Source: Lepidurus packardi (lineage: Eukaryota; Arthropoda; Branchiopoda; Notostraca; Triopsidae). Taken from it: 64,000 nt of DNA. Shown here piece by piece: positions 24,186-34,298 of the stretch (the stretch's first letter is position 1; every line of letters begins with the position of its first letter). Under the pieces are notes generated by a model, which was not told the DNA's origin, searched no databases, and saw only the letters and a program-made list of their open reading frames with translations. A program made the translations under genes and the position numbers. The stretch is taken from positions 6,510,001 to 6,574,000 of the forward strand of contig JAKZAN010000005.1 of the NCBI GenBank assembly GCA_023053545.1, read 5' to 3'.

Positions 24186-27100
24186 ATGATCTCGCCTGCC
24201 TTCGTTATTGATATCGATAGCGCTAACGTTAAAAGAGAACCAATGGATTTAAGTGACATGAGCTCCAGTTTGCCTGACGAGGAAGAGAACTGGAGTCAAT
24301 GGCGTCCACCTCCTCCGCCTTATTGCCGCCCTCAATCGCAACAGCACTACCAGCCGCCCAGCCAGGTTGATCACGCCCACTTGTCAGTAAACGCCTCGTG
24401 TTACGGCGCTACGCTAAGTCCTTACAGTACACCTTTTCAGACTCCACAAGCTTCACCTTCCGCCTCGCGCCAAGCGAGTCCAGCTTCCTCATGGGCGTCC
24501 CATGGAAGCCCGACCCATTCCCATGAGTCTTTCAGTCCGGTTCGGAAAGGATCGGGAGGCGTGGCTCGCAACGAAACGCAGCGTTTCTTGCCGGACAACA
24601 GTTCATATCCGCTGGGCTTGATTGAGCGCGGAATTGATGACGAATTAGCTCTTATCCTTGAAGCGGATCCTTCTATCATTGACAGAGGCATGGACAATAT
24701 ACAACAACATGATAACTCAGTCAATAAGAAATGGCAATGGAGAGATACTAGTCACAACGAAGGCCAAATTACGGGTCGACCACCACGAACTGGCGGGTAA
24801 TCATTATAATTACTATTATTTTGAAGTTGGCAATTTAACAATGCCTAGTTTTACCCCGCATGTGGCACCTTAGTAACTTGCCCCCTTTTCTTCTTTCCCT
24901 TTACCAAGTCGATTAAGGCTCCCGTGTTCCTTAGTTCGATATAGGCGGTAGCATGGGGAATTTCGGAACAAGTTTTCGTTAAAACCAGCACATTTCATGA
25001 AAAAAAAAATTTGACAGTAAATTTGAGCACACTAACAGCTAGTGCACAACCAATCCACCTTTTTCTTACAAGTAATACTAAATTAGTAACATGCAAATCA
25101 ATGTGAAATACGTTGCCTAAAAATGTGTCCTTTGGTTATGCACTAGCTGCTAAAAAATAAAACTTGTATTTTAAATTCCTTTCAAATCTGCCGTGACATG
25201 CCGTTTTCGAGAAATCTTGTTCCGAATGTTCGGAATATTGTTTGGTACATTGTGCTGCTACAGCAAACTGTGGTGACACGTTGTACTTTTCAGAAGCAAA
25301 ACAAGCGTAGAAATTTTACCGGCAGTTAGCTATCTATTTCTTTTTTACTTTATTATGCAAAGCTATCACAAAACAATAACAAAAATCAGTGCCATCTGTG
25401 ACTGTTTCGCATCAAACAGCTAAGGTATACGGAGCTTTAAAGGAAATAATGGCGCTGACAATGTTTATTTCCAAGTTTTTTGTCTTTTGTCAGTGACATG
25501 GGTCGGTGTATATCAATTTTGCTTTGTTCGATAGGCCACCAACGCTCAAAACGACAAATGTGACTTCCAGAACACAACTGAAGCAGCAACTGATGAGAGA
25601 CCAAATCGTGGAACAAGAACGACGTGAAGGGTCGCAAAAGAATGCGGGCCAGAGAAATGAAGATTTAGCACCAAGAAGCATCCCTATTTGCTCTAAAGCC
25701 ACACCTCCGATCGTCGAAATCCCCCAAACTTGGCAGGTAGCCATTTCTTTTTTTTATCCCGAAAATCGCAATAATGAGCTGACGAGAATTTCCCCCTTAT
25801 AGGGTGCAAGTCGATTAGAGAACCCTACCCTCTATCACGTTCTCCAAAGCCAAAGACGCGCTTCACCCCAGCCCAAGCGTCAATGTTCGCAACAAGGGCC
25901 TGCAATTTCTGCGTCAGCACCTGAACGACCACCTCCCAAGGTAGGGAAAATATAAAATATTTTTGCAAGGTTAAACACACACTACAAAAAGTAATACCTT
26001 GAGGAGGAAAAAGCTAGATAAAGCTGCCTGGCATCACTCGCTCTGCCTTGAAGCGCATTTCGTGAACGTGCTTGGTCACCTAAATACTCATAAAAGCAGA
26101 AAAGATTGTAAATCTGCGTAGCACAAGAATCAAAACGTTTCACTATGGAGATTAGGACAATTTAAATGTCCTGCCTCGTACTAAGAGGGAAAAAGTTTTG
26201 AAGTTTCTGGGAAAGTCGGAAACGTCTGAACCAAACGTAGGTAACGCTTAAGAACAAGTAAAGTCAGCGAAACTCATGCCTGTATGTGTTCGTGGCTGTA
26301 AAACAAACCACAGTTCTTGGCCCGGTTTTCTGAAAAAGCGTCGGCGTCGTCTGCGCCGTTCCTAATATTGATTGTCGCCACGGCAAAGAAGAGGAGCTTC
26401 GTACGGTTGCAGAGGCAACTTGCAGAGTATAATATAGCGTAAGGAGGAATTCTAGAGCGGAAAAGGACGGGTAAAACGAGTGCCAAAACGTTTCGCTTAA
26501 CTATTTATTGTCAATTCATTTCCTCGACACCATATTACGGCGCCAGTGTGCTAAAAGTTTGTTCATTTCTCGTAAGTCATCATGTTTGTCTCATTCTTAA
26601 AAAAAGGCATGTCTTCTGCCAACTCTTGTTTCGTTCCGATATAACATTCGCACGCTTGGAGGTTAAAATTGTTTAGCCGCAAGTGAGTCAGCATGACAAT
26701 CCGAGTATTATAATCTCGTGGGGAATTTTGGGAAGTTAAATACGCATAAACAACCAAAAGGACTAACGCAGATTCTCGGCCTTGTCTTCAAGAAGACACC
26801 TTTAAAAATCAAGGCAAGATTTGTTATTTTATCTTTAGAAAGACTTGGTGATGATAAGCTAGTGCATCAGCAATACAGGCTGAGGTTGCGGAATCCAATA
26901 TTTATCACTAAAATTCTCGACTCGAGAGAGTATAGTTCTTCGTTGACCGTTGTTCAACGCCACGTGCTTACACGTTCGGGTTGGCCTTACTATTCTTGTG
27001 CGTGGTTCAAAATCTGCGTCCAAACTGCAAAAGTTTGTTTTTGTTTCTAAAAACCAAAAATTCAGCCCTGTCCTAACCTACATTTCAATTAAGACCATTT

Positions 27101-30100
27101 CCGCGACTTCATGCTTCATCAAGTATGGTTGGGCTCTGTGTTCGCCAAAGACGAACCGCGCTGGTCCGCGCCATCCAAAAGATCAAAGAAGGTATTACAA
27201 CATCCGCTTTTAGCTACAACGCTATACACAAGACTTGAATTTATCTAAAGAACTTGTTTGAGTTATATAAGACTACAAGCTCATCTTCGGACCTAAATCA
27301 GACCAAAACTGGGAAAAAACCGAGAGTACTGATATGTCATAGTCCAAAGTGATGAAACCTCTCTTAGCGATATAATCTCGTTTTGATGTTAGGTATGAAC
27401 ACATTAATAAAGGCATTTCCTACTTTGAATTATACTCTATTGATGAACTTTATCGCTGACAGTTATCTCACTGGATAAGAAACTTCAAGTGTTTCAAAGG
27501 ACCATCTTATGTATCTTGGACGAAAATTAAGAGACTCAGAGAAAAGAAAAGGTGTCCAACGTGACGGAGGATTAACCTGTCTTAAATCCTGTCTCTGCAT
27601 TTCTCATTCACACATACAGGTCTGTTTTTGTGCGCAGGTACATAACTTTTATCTTTTAGTAGCTTTGCAACCCTGCGCATGAGCACATTGGCCGATAAGT
27701 GGTCAGAACAGTTTCAAAAATCCACACTCTACACACGAGGCCTTACCAAACACGCAATTTTTTCAATTATTCCCCTCCGATGGCTTTGTACTACAAACAG
27801 ACAACAGTCTCATTAGTAGCTCGCGACAGAAAACTCGAGTCGACTACTAATAATATTAAAATTTGTGTGTGGCATATCTCGTAGAACCTTTCCCGCATAG
27901 TGAACCTGGAGTGCCCCTAGACAAAAAGAGAGAGGGAGTGAGTTTGCCTCACAGTAGTCATCCTAACAGTGGCGCATTCAAAGAAGCATCTTTCAAATTC
28001 TGATGAGTTGCTTAATAGGTCCAATGAAACAATTAGTATTCCAAGTCCACTCTAGAGAAACAAGCCGGGCACGCGACTAGAAAATTCTTAAATCTCAAGT
28101 TGCCATACTGAGAGCAACTATTTCTCCCCAAATCTTAAAACTTTTAGTCCCGTGTTGCACTGCAGCGCAAGTGTATCAGAAGTATTTCGTTCAACCTGCT
28201 TTCTTAGCGTGTGAAGTGCTTTACTATATAAATCGTACTACACGTCTTTGGGGACTACGTGAACAAAGTGAACAGAATATCCACTTAAAAAACAGAAGCG
28301 GCTAAAGACAAGTGACAAATTTGGTTCTCGTGCCAATTCTTTGTTGGACGCCATCAGGCCCAGAAAACATTCGCTAGGGAGCGAGCAGAGGGAGAACCAC
28401 CCTCCTGATATTTAGGATCGAACATTTTAAGTCCTCTGCCAGCTTAACATTTCCTTCATAAAGACCAAGTTCTTTCTAAGCTGTTTCAGGTCTGCCCGCC
28501 AGACTCTCATCGTTATCATACGCCATATACTAATCCGCACTATATCTCGACTTCAGACCTGTATAATATAGCCAGACCCATAAGTGCAAAGCTGTTTTAT
28601 ACTAAGAAACCATCAAAAATGCCTATATTTCCAGTGTCGACTCGTTCCTACCATTGCCAGGTATACAATTCAGCCTTTTCCCCAAGAGAGTGTTCCAAGA
28701 ACACTTGCTTAACAAGACCTTACTAGTTACTATATATATATGAAAATGGACTTCATTCTAGCTCGTTTTCGGTGCATCTCACACGTTTCTAGAAAGTTGG
28801 TTTTGAGTGTTTTGTAAAAAAAATATTTATTTTTGCTCTGCAACAGGCGGAAGACTTTTTGGACGAAATCCTGAACCTGGATGGATTGGACGGCACAGAT
28901 GGGATGAAACTAGTTGAACCTAATGTGATCAATCCTGAGGTGAGGTTTGTTGTAACAAGTTTTGTGACTAACGAACTTTAGGAAATTGGACTCATTTATC
29001 AAGACGGATCTTGTGTTTTAGATGTGTTCAGGCGTCAATTTCATGGAGCAGTTGTTATCGATGGGATCTCCAAACAGTCCAACCTCTCCTACATTTAAAT
29101 TAGGGCCTGGATCAGGTAGCACGCTCTTCACGTTGGGTTTAACACCCGGGGCGATGCAAACTTCGACAACTATGGGTAGCACTACTGGTGGTGCTTTGAC
29201 CTCGTCAGGTCACGGAACCTTGTTAGTGTCTTCATCTTCACCCTACAATGCTTCACCTGCTCACCATGGCGCAATACGACAAAGAGCTAGTGACAGCAGT
29301 CCGCTCGACGATTTAGGGATAGCGTCCGGGTCCAATACACCGACTGAATTGCACGGAATGCCCATTACCGAGACAGAATTACGTGCGTTGGCAAAAGACC
29401 GTCAAAAGAAAGATAACCATAATATGAGTAAGTCTTAGTTTTCTTATCATGAAAAGCCCTATGAAAACATTGAGGCTATAAACGTCTAATTAATGCTTTA
29501 ATTTTGACAGTTGAACGAAGGCGGAGGTTTAATATAAACGACCGAATTAAGGAACTGGGAACTTTGCTTCCAAAAGGCTCGGATCCGTGAGTACCAAACA
29601 GAATTGATTAGAGAAATCTAGCTGCAGAGCAACTCCAATGACAGTACTAGGTATTTCGAAAATTTCCGGGACATCCGCCAAAACAAGGGAGGGATCCTCA
29701 AAGCATCTGTGGAATATATTCGACGCTTGCGACTCGACCGAGAGCGGTTACTAGCGCTTGAAGCCAAACATAAGCAGTTGGAGGTGCAGAACCGTAGACT
29801 GCTACTTAAAATTCAAGTAATGGCGTTCAACTTGTCTTGGCCTTTATCTTAGTTAAATGTAATGATATGTGGTTAGGAAATGGAGCTGCAAGCCCGTGCT
29901 CATGGAATAGCCACGACCACCTCTGATTTGCAATGGGAAGATATAGGTCAGGTCCCTCCTAATGCTCTGATCAAGTCTGAGCCTAGTGAAGACAGTTTGC
30001 GAAGGGTAGAGCTGAACTAGAAGCTCCAAGTCAAAGGAATAACTGGATATTCTTGATCTAGATTCCCGACGTCATAAGCGAGGCTAGCAGTTTAGGAGCC

Positions 30101-30328
30101 TACGCTCCGCTAGAAGATTTTATGGATGAAGAAGGCCTTCACGGAACTCACCATCGACATGATCCGGTCCATGGCGATCCTTTACTAAGGTCACCCTCGT
30201 CACAACTTAGCGCAATAAGCACAAATACTGACCATTTCTTGCCGCATTTCGGGAATCATGGCAGTCGTTCCTCTTCACCTCACAGCTACGATGATAACCT
30301 TAGCCCCGACTCTATGGATCTAATCTAA
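24186..30328 (+). CDS. Mitf: Mitf, bHLH-leucine zipper transcription factor (MITF/TFE)
   Basis: Single MITF/TFE-family factor; it binds CLEAR/M-box E-boxes and drives lysosomal and autophagy genes under mTORC1-Rag control. Nine coding exons: 24186-24796, 25535-25736, 25803-25940, 28847-28939, 29022-29427, 29511-29586, 29651-29816, 29877-30005, 30062-30328. Junctions are GT-AG, phases close, 695 aa. Near the N-terminus VKREP is a SUMO-type motif. [20 protein letters not shown] (about 215-235) matches the Rag-binding helix of [24 protein letters not shown] follows, then an acidic [11 protein letters not shown] activation-type segment. The basic-HLH reads [40 protein letters not shown], then [16 protein letters not shown]. 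The zipper is about 540-575. IKSEP corresponds to the IKQEP SUMO site of human MITF. The C-terminus is Ser-rich ([16 protein letters not shown]). An in-frame TAG lies upstream of the start. Confidence 0.95.
24962..25226. mobile_element. MITE-like palindromic element in Mitf intron 1
   Basis: TTCGGAACAAG at 24962 is matched exactly by its inverse ending at 25226. Further in, CAGCTAGTGCACAACCAA (about 25037) is matched with one mismatch by the inverse of TTGGTTATGCACTAGCTG. The inner motif lies 76 bases inward from the left end and 78 from the right, so the two arms run in register over about 95 bp though the rest has diverged. This is the form of an old foldback MITE of 265 bp. Target duplication is unclear; GGAAT flanks both sides at a small offset. 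No coding capacity. Confidence 0.6.
25941..28846 (+). other. long intron 3 of Mitf (2.9 kb)
   Basis: Bounded by the donor after exon 3 (CCCAAG|GTAGGG) and the acceptor before exon 4 (CAACAG|GCGGAA). All frames inside are short and unconvincing. It is by far the longest intron of the gene and might hold an alternative promoter, as MITF loci in other animals do, but no specific element was recognised. Confidence 0.6.
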
Positions 30329-31900
30329 AAACGATTCAAGTCTGCACTTGCAACGAAGAAACTTTCAGTGCCTTACAGTTACGTTGGGATACCATTACAA
30401 TAGTGAGTCAGAGCTCAGATAAGACTGCAACAAGTAAAAAGAAGTTCTGATAAACTTAAAGTTCATAGACTGTTCAAGGACGCATTTTTTAAAAACAGCT
30501 GGCTATGTAGTCCTGTGGATGGTTGCGTTGTTGCTGTTATTGCTGATGTTGCATGTGAAATTTCATATTGGAGTTTTGGTGTGCTCATCTCGCTGGACGG
30601 AGAAATAGTTAATACGGATAGAAGAACTTTTACCTGTGTTTAGTAGAAAGGTTGAAATATGTCGTGTTGTGGCAGAGGGGTTGAAATGCGAAAAAACGTT
30701 AATAACACTACCAGTATTCCGCATGAAGCATCGTGTAGATGAAACTCTTTCGATTGTGAATTACAATCAAGTCTAACGCTTAACAAATATTAAATTTATT
30801 TTGTTTTATATTTTGTGTACAAGGATTCGGCGATAATCCCTTCACCCTTGTCTAATATCCCCCTAATTTCGTAACACAAACTTCGACAGAGAATATGAAC
30901 TGGAGGAGTTGGCACTAGAGACTCTTTTCAGGAAATATTTTAGTGCGTTTGACACTAGCGCCATCGTAACTTTATGTTTTGAACTTTACAGGAAAGCCCT
31001 TAGATCCAATGAAAAGCTTCCAAACACTTCCAAAAGATGCCCCTACGAAGAATTTTAGACAGCAGGGGCGGTCTTAGGCGGATAATTCACGTTGAAGACA
31101 TCGTTGGAGGTTTTCAATGTGACGGTGGCTTTGTTCTCTTCAGCTGATGGAAGCAATCCAGCTGATGGAAGCAATCAAGTGTCAGTGAAAACTGATGGAA
31201 ATGAAGACTTTTCAAAGAAGATTTTGCCTTTACCACGTATTTGCTGATTACTAACCTATAATACGAGTAAAAAAGGATTTGCTTCCTATGAACAAAGGTG
31301 AATTGTGAATGTGATGAATTAGTAATGAAAATGGTGATGGCGCGAGGATGAAAAAGGTTTTGATGAAGCGCATTTATAAAAAGTTTCTCACTCACGTCGA
31401 AATATAAATCCATTTCTTAAAGCTTTAACGTTTCTAATTTACTCGCGATCTACTCAGGTCTTCAAGGAGCGGGTCTCTTGTGGTGTAACGATTTCGGACA
31501 CAGTTGCAGAGGTGCAGCGAAGTGAGACTGCATCTAGGCTCCTTAAGTCGTTTCAATATTGGGTTTAGCGAATCACCAACAGCCCTCTTCCTAGAAAAAC
31601 CTCGTTAGTTAATAGTTCTGATTACGTAGCCAATGTCCTTATACTCCAATGAAAGGCCCAGGTGTTGTAAGTGAGACAACCAGTGCGGTAAATATACAAA
31701 GAATTATTTTTAATATGCTGCTGCATCATCTTAGAGACATCCACATTACATCACATCAACGTATGCAATCAAATAACTACAGCGCTCCCTCGTACTTACA
31801 CACTTGGTAGAACTGGAAAATCTTGAGGCGGCAAGCTTCAGGGACCTCGGGCACGGCCAGTTATAAATTACCTAAATATTAAAAATAGCCAAAACTGCAT
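30329..31900. other. Mitf 3' region and intergenic DNA
   Basis: The first part should be Mitf 3' UTR, but I could not settle on a poly-A signal. An 18-bp perfect tandem duplication lies at 31141-31176. No gene seen before the NACHT relic, which ends on the opposite strand at 31901. Confidence 0.5.
31141..31176. repeat. 18-bp perfect tandem duplication with CAGCTG
   Basis: CAGCTGATGGAAGCAATC occurs twice in a row without mismatch. A degenerate third piece (ACTGATGGAAATGAAG) follows. Each unit starts with a CAGCTG E-box. Confidence 0.8.
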
Positions 31901-34298
31901 TTACAATCCAGCTAAAAAAATTAATGTACGTGTAGCGCCCCTAAAGCTCAATTGAACAGGACAGGAATCCGCCTTAAGAAGCTTCTGAAGACTGCGAGCT
32001 GAATCTTGTTGCCATTGGTCACTTATTTCGTGATCTTGCGGTTGAAAATCAAAAGTCCTATATTCTAAGCTATTAAGCTCAACTCCGGACTTGAACAATG
32101 CCTGCAACAAAATTCCGAATTGTAGTGCCTCAAATTTTTCGTATATTTTCAGGGAAACGGACAATCCTTTGGTAATGAGCGGAGCGCGTTTTTGTTTCAG
32201 TGTTCATCTTGCCGAGCACTTCAAGCAGTTACAAAGTTCAAGCGGAGTTAGGCTAGGGTCAGCTGAGCTAACAATGATGCCTCCAACATATTTACCGAAT
32301 GACTCCTCTCTTAGTTCAGAATTTAATGCACCTTTAAAATCGGCGCGCAGCTTGTTCGGCAGAGCATGTTCAAATTCGGACCAGGTACCAGCGGCACCAT
32401 GCTGGGTGAAACAGTACTTCATAAAGCGGGTAAGACAGTATGAATCTAACTTGATGACGCAGAAAGCGTCTATTACCCACCCCTGCTTTCCCATTTCTAG
32501 CAGGGAGGACGCAACTTCATCGAAGCTTGATTTTAGCAGAAACAGGTCAAGCAGATCCTGTTGAAAAATGTCTTGGTTGGTTTGGGTACTAAGATAGTAG
32601 GCGGCTAAAAACTCTGCCGTGGTTAGATGAGGAACTTGGTAACGAGGAATTTTCTCATTGGTGTTTAACTCAGCGAATTCTCGTACCAGCACTCCTGCCT
32701 CGATTAGTTGGGTAACTTTGACGTCGGTAGTTTTAGCCGCTTCTTCGCTTCCCGTTATGTCAAATAAGGTGAGACTCAAGCTTCGAGTTTTCAGACCGTC
32801 GATGCAAAGACGACCAAACTCGTGGAGGTAGCTTTCGTGACCTTGGCGGATCCGAGTGTCAAGGACACACAAGTTCCAGATTCCAACTTTCTTTCTGGCT
32901 GCGCGGTAGAAGTTACGGTTGATCATGGCAAAGTAAAGACCCGAACAAGTTGATGGTAGTTCACCATTCGGGCAATCGCTGACTAAACAACACAGCATGC
33001 AGTGGACATTGACTCTCGTAACGTGCTCGTAACCTTGTAAGGACTCTCGTCTAGTACCTTCTTCACGAATATCTTGAATTGCTCCAGACTGAGTCCCGGC
33101 AGTTGTTGGAGAATCTCTTAAACATTTTTGAAATCACCGCTATTAGGTACAGTCGAGTCATAAAGTTCGTTCTCAGAATCCGACTCTCTGAACGGTACTG
33201 GTTCACTCATACAACTTATAATATCGGCTTTGGTCACGTGACCTGCCATTATGAAAAACTTGCCAACTGCCACTACCAGTTGTCTTTGTACAAAGCCTTT
33301 GATTGTAACAAGCCGAGCATTTCCTTTGACATCATAAGGTACATGTCCGCATCTCGAAGTGAGCACCACGTGGCACTTGCTCATCATTTATTTCACCATT
33401 ATCCGACCAACCTCTTTCTTGGTGTCAGCATTGGCCTCATCGTACCGTCCAGCAGAATCATAGCCTCTTCTGCTCCTTTACTTTTTAATACATCCTTTAG
33501 AGTCGTGTCCATCTTATCGTTGTAGATTGATTCCATATAACTCAAGATTTTTCCCTGGCTTAAATTTGTGAATAGGTAGAGCCTTGACGTTACACGTGTG
33601 TTTAAGGAAAATTACATTTTTACCAACGTAGCCCAATTTTACTACAAACAGCATACTAAAAGGACTAGTGTACTTCGTGTGATCGTTTGAATCTCTTTTA
33701 GACCAACCAGAAGCGATCTTCAGCATTAAGGTTGACTTTCCAAAGCCTGTGTCTCCTTCGATCAGAATGCGGTAGCTACCACCTTTCCGAGAATGTTCCT
33801 AAAGTGGCTATCGAGTGGGCTAGATGAGTTTTAAGAGATTTAAAATTTTCTAGTATTGTACCGTGCGGGGTACTATGGCAGTGGTGATGCTTGACATAAG
33901 GTAGTCTTATAGTACTCTTTAAATTCTGTGAACTGTAAACACAAACGCGCAGTTTTCAACATTGCTACTTCAATGAATTCCAGTTTTTGCTTCTAACGTA
34001 TCGATGTCCACAGATGGTGATGGTTTTAGCGAACAGTTTCCGTGATTTTCATAACGGATACCCATGTAGACCGTGGAATTGCTTATATTAAGTCTCCCGA
34101 GCGAGGATACAGCACTGCTGGAAGCTGCCATATAAATTTTAAGCAAAATTAATCGATTGTAATCCTATCCCCGATAATAAACTTACCACCAGCTTCAAAA
34201 GTACATATCGGAGCTTGGACACCCTGCTGCGGCACATTCTCGGTCGCTGTGCCTTGCTCCTCGTCGGCGTCTTCGATATCTTTGTTATAAACACTCAT
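31901..34298 (-). pseudogene. NACHT-type STAND NTPase (NLR-like), disrupted
   Basis: Intact relatives are cytosolic sensors that oligomerise through a NACHT ATPase. Reading 5' to 3': an acidic leader from ATG 34298 (exon 34187-34298); a segment with RLNISNSTVYMGIRYENHGN (from 34134); FTEFKEYYKTTLCQASPLP (from 33932) ending in TAG at 33873-33875; then the P-loop exon (33624-33798) with RILIEGDTGFGKSTLMLK. The next part carries AEEAMILLDG, where a 1-nt loss at about 33441-33450 breaks Walker B; restoring frame gives a DEAN-type continuation and CHVVLTSRCG. TAA stops follow at 33388-33390 and 33118-33120, and another frameshift near 33000. From 32998 the post-NACHT helical region is open (LCCLVSDCPNGELPSTCSGL, then PRYQVPHLTTAEFLAAYYL) to a TGA at 32204-32206. 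The same frame then continues to 31901 with possibly LRR-like sequence. The P-loop exon and the next part also fail to join in phase. Too many lesions for one working gene model. Confidence 0.75.

Noticed and set aside
28981..29021. Alternative Mitf acceptor at 28981 giving an exon in a different frame
   Set aside because: It opens a frame that loses the bHLH; the acceptor just before 29022 keeps phase 0 and leads into [14 protein letters not shown].
33231..33242. GGTCACGTGACC palindrome, a second CLEAR-like site
   Set aside because: It lies inside the former coding sequence of the NACHT relic (codons for G-H-V-T), so coding origin is enough to explain it.
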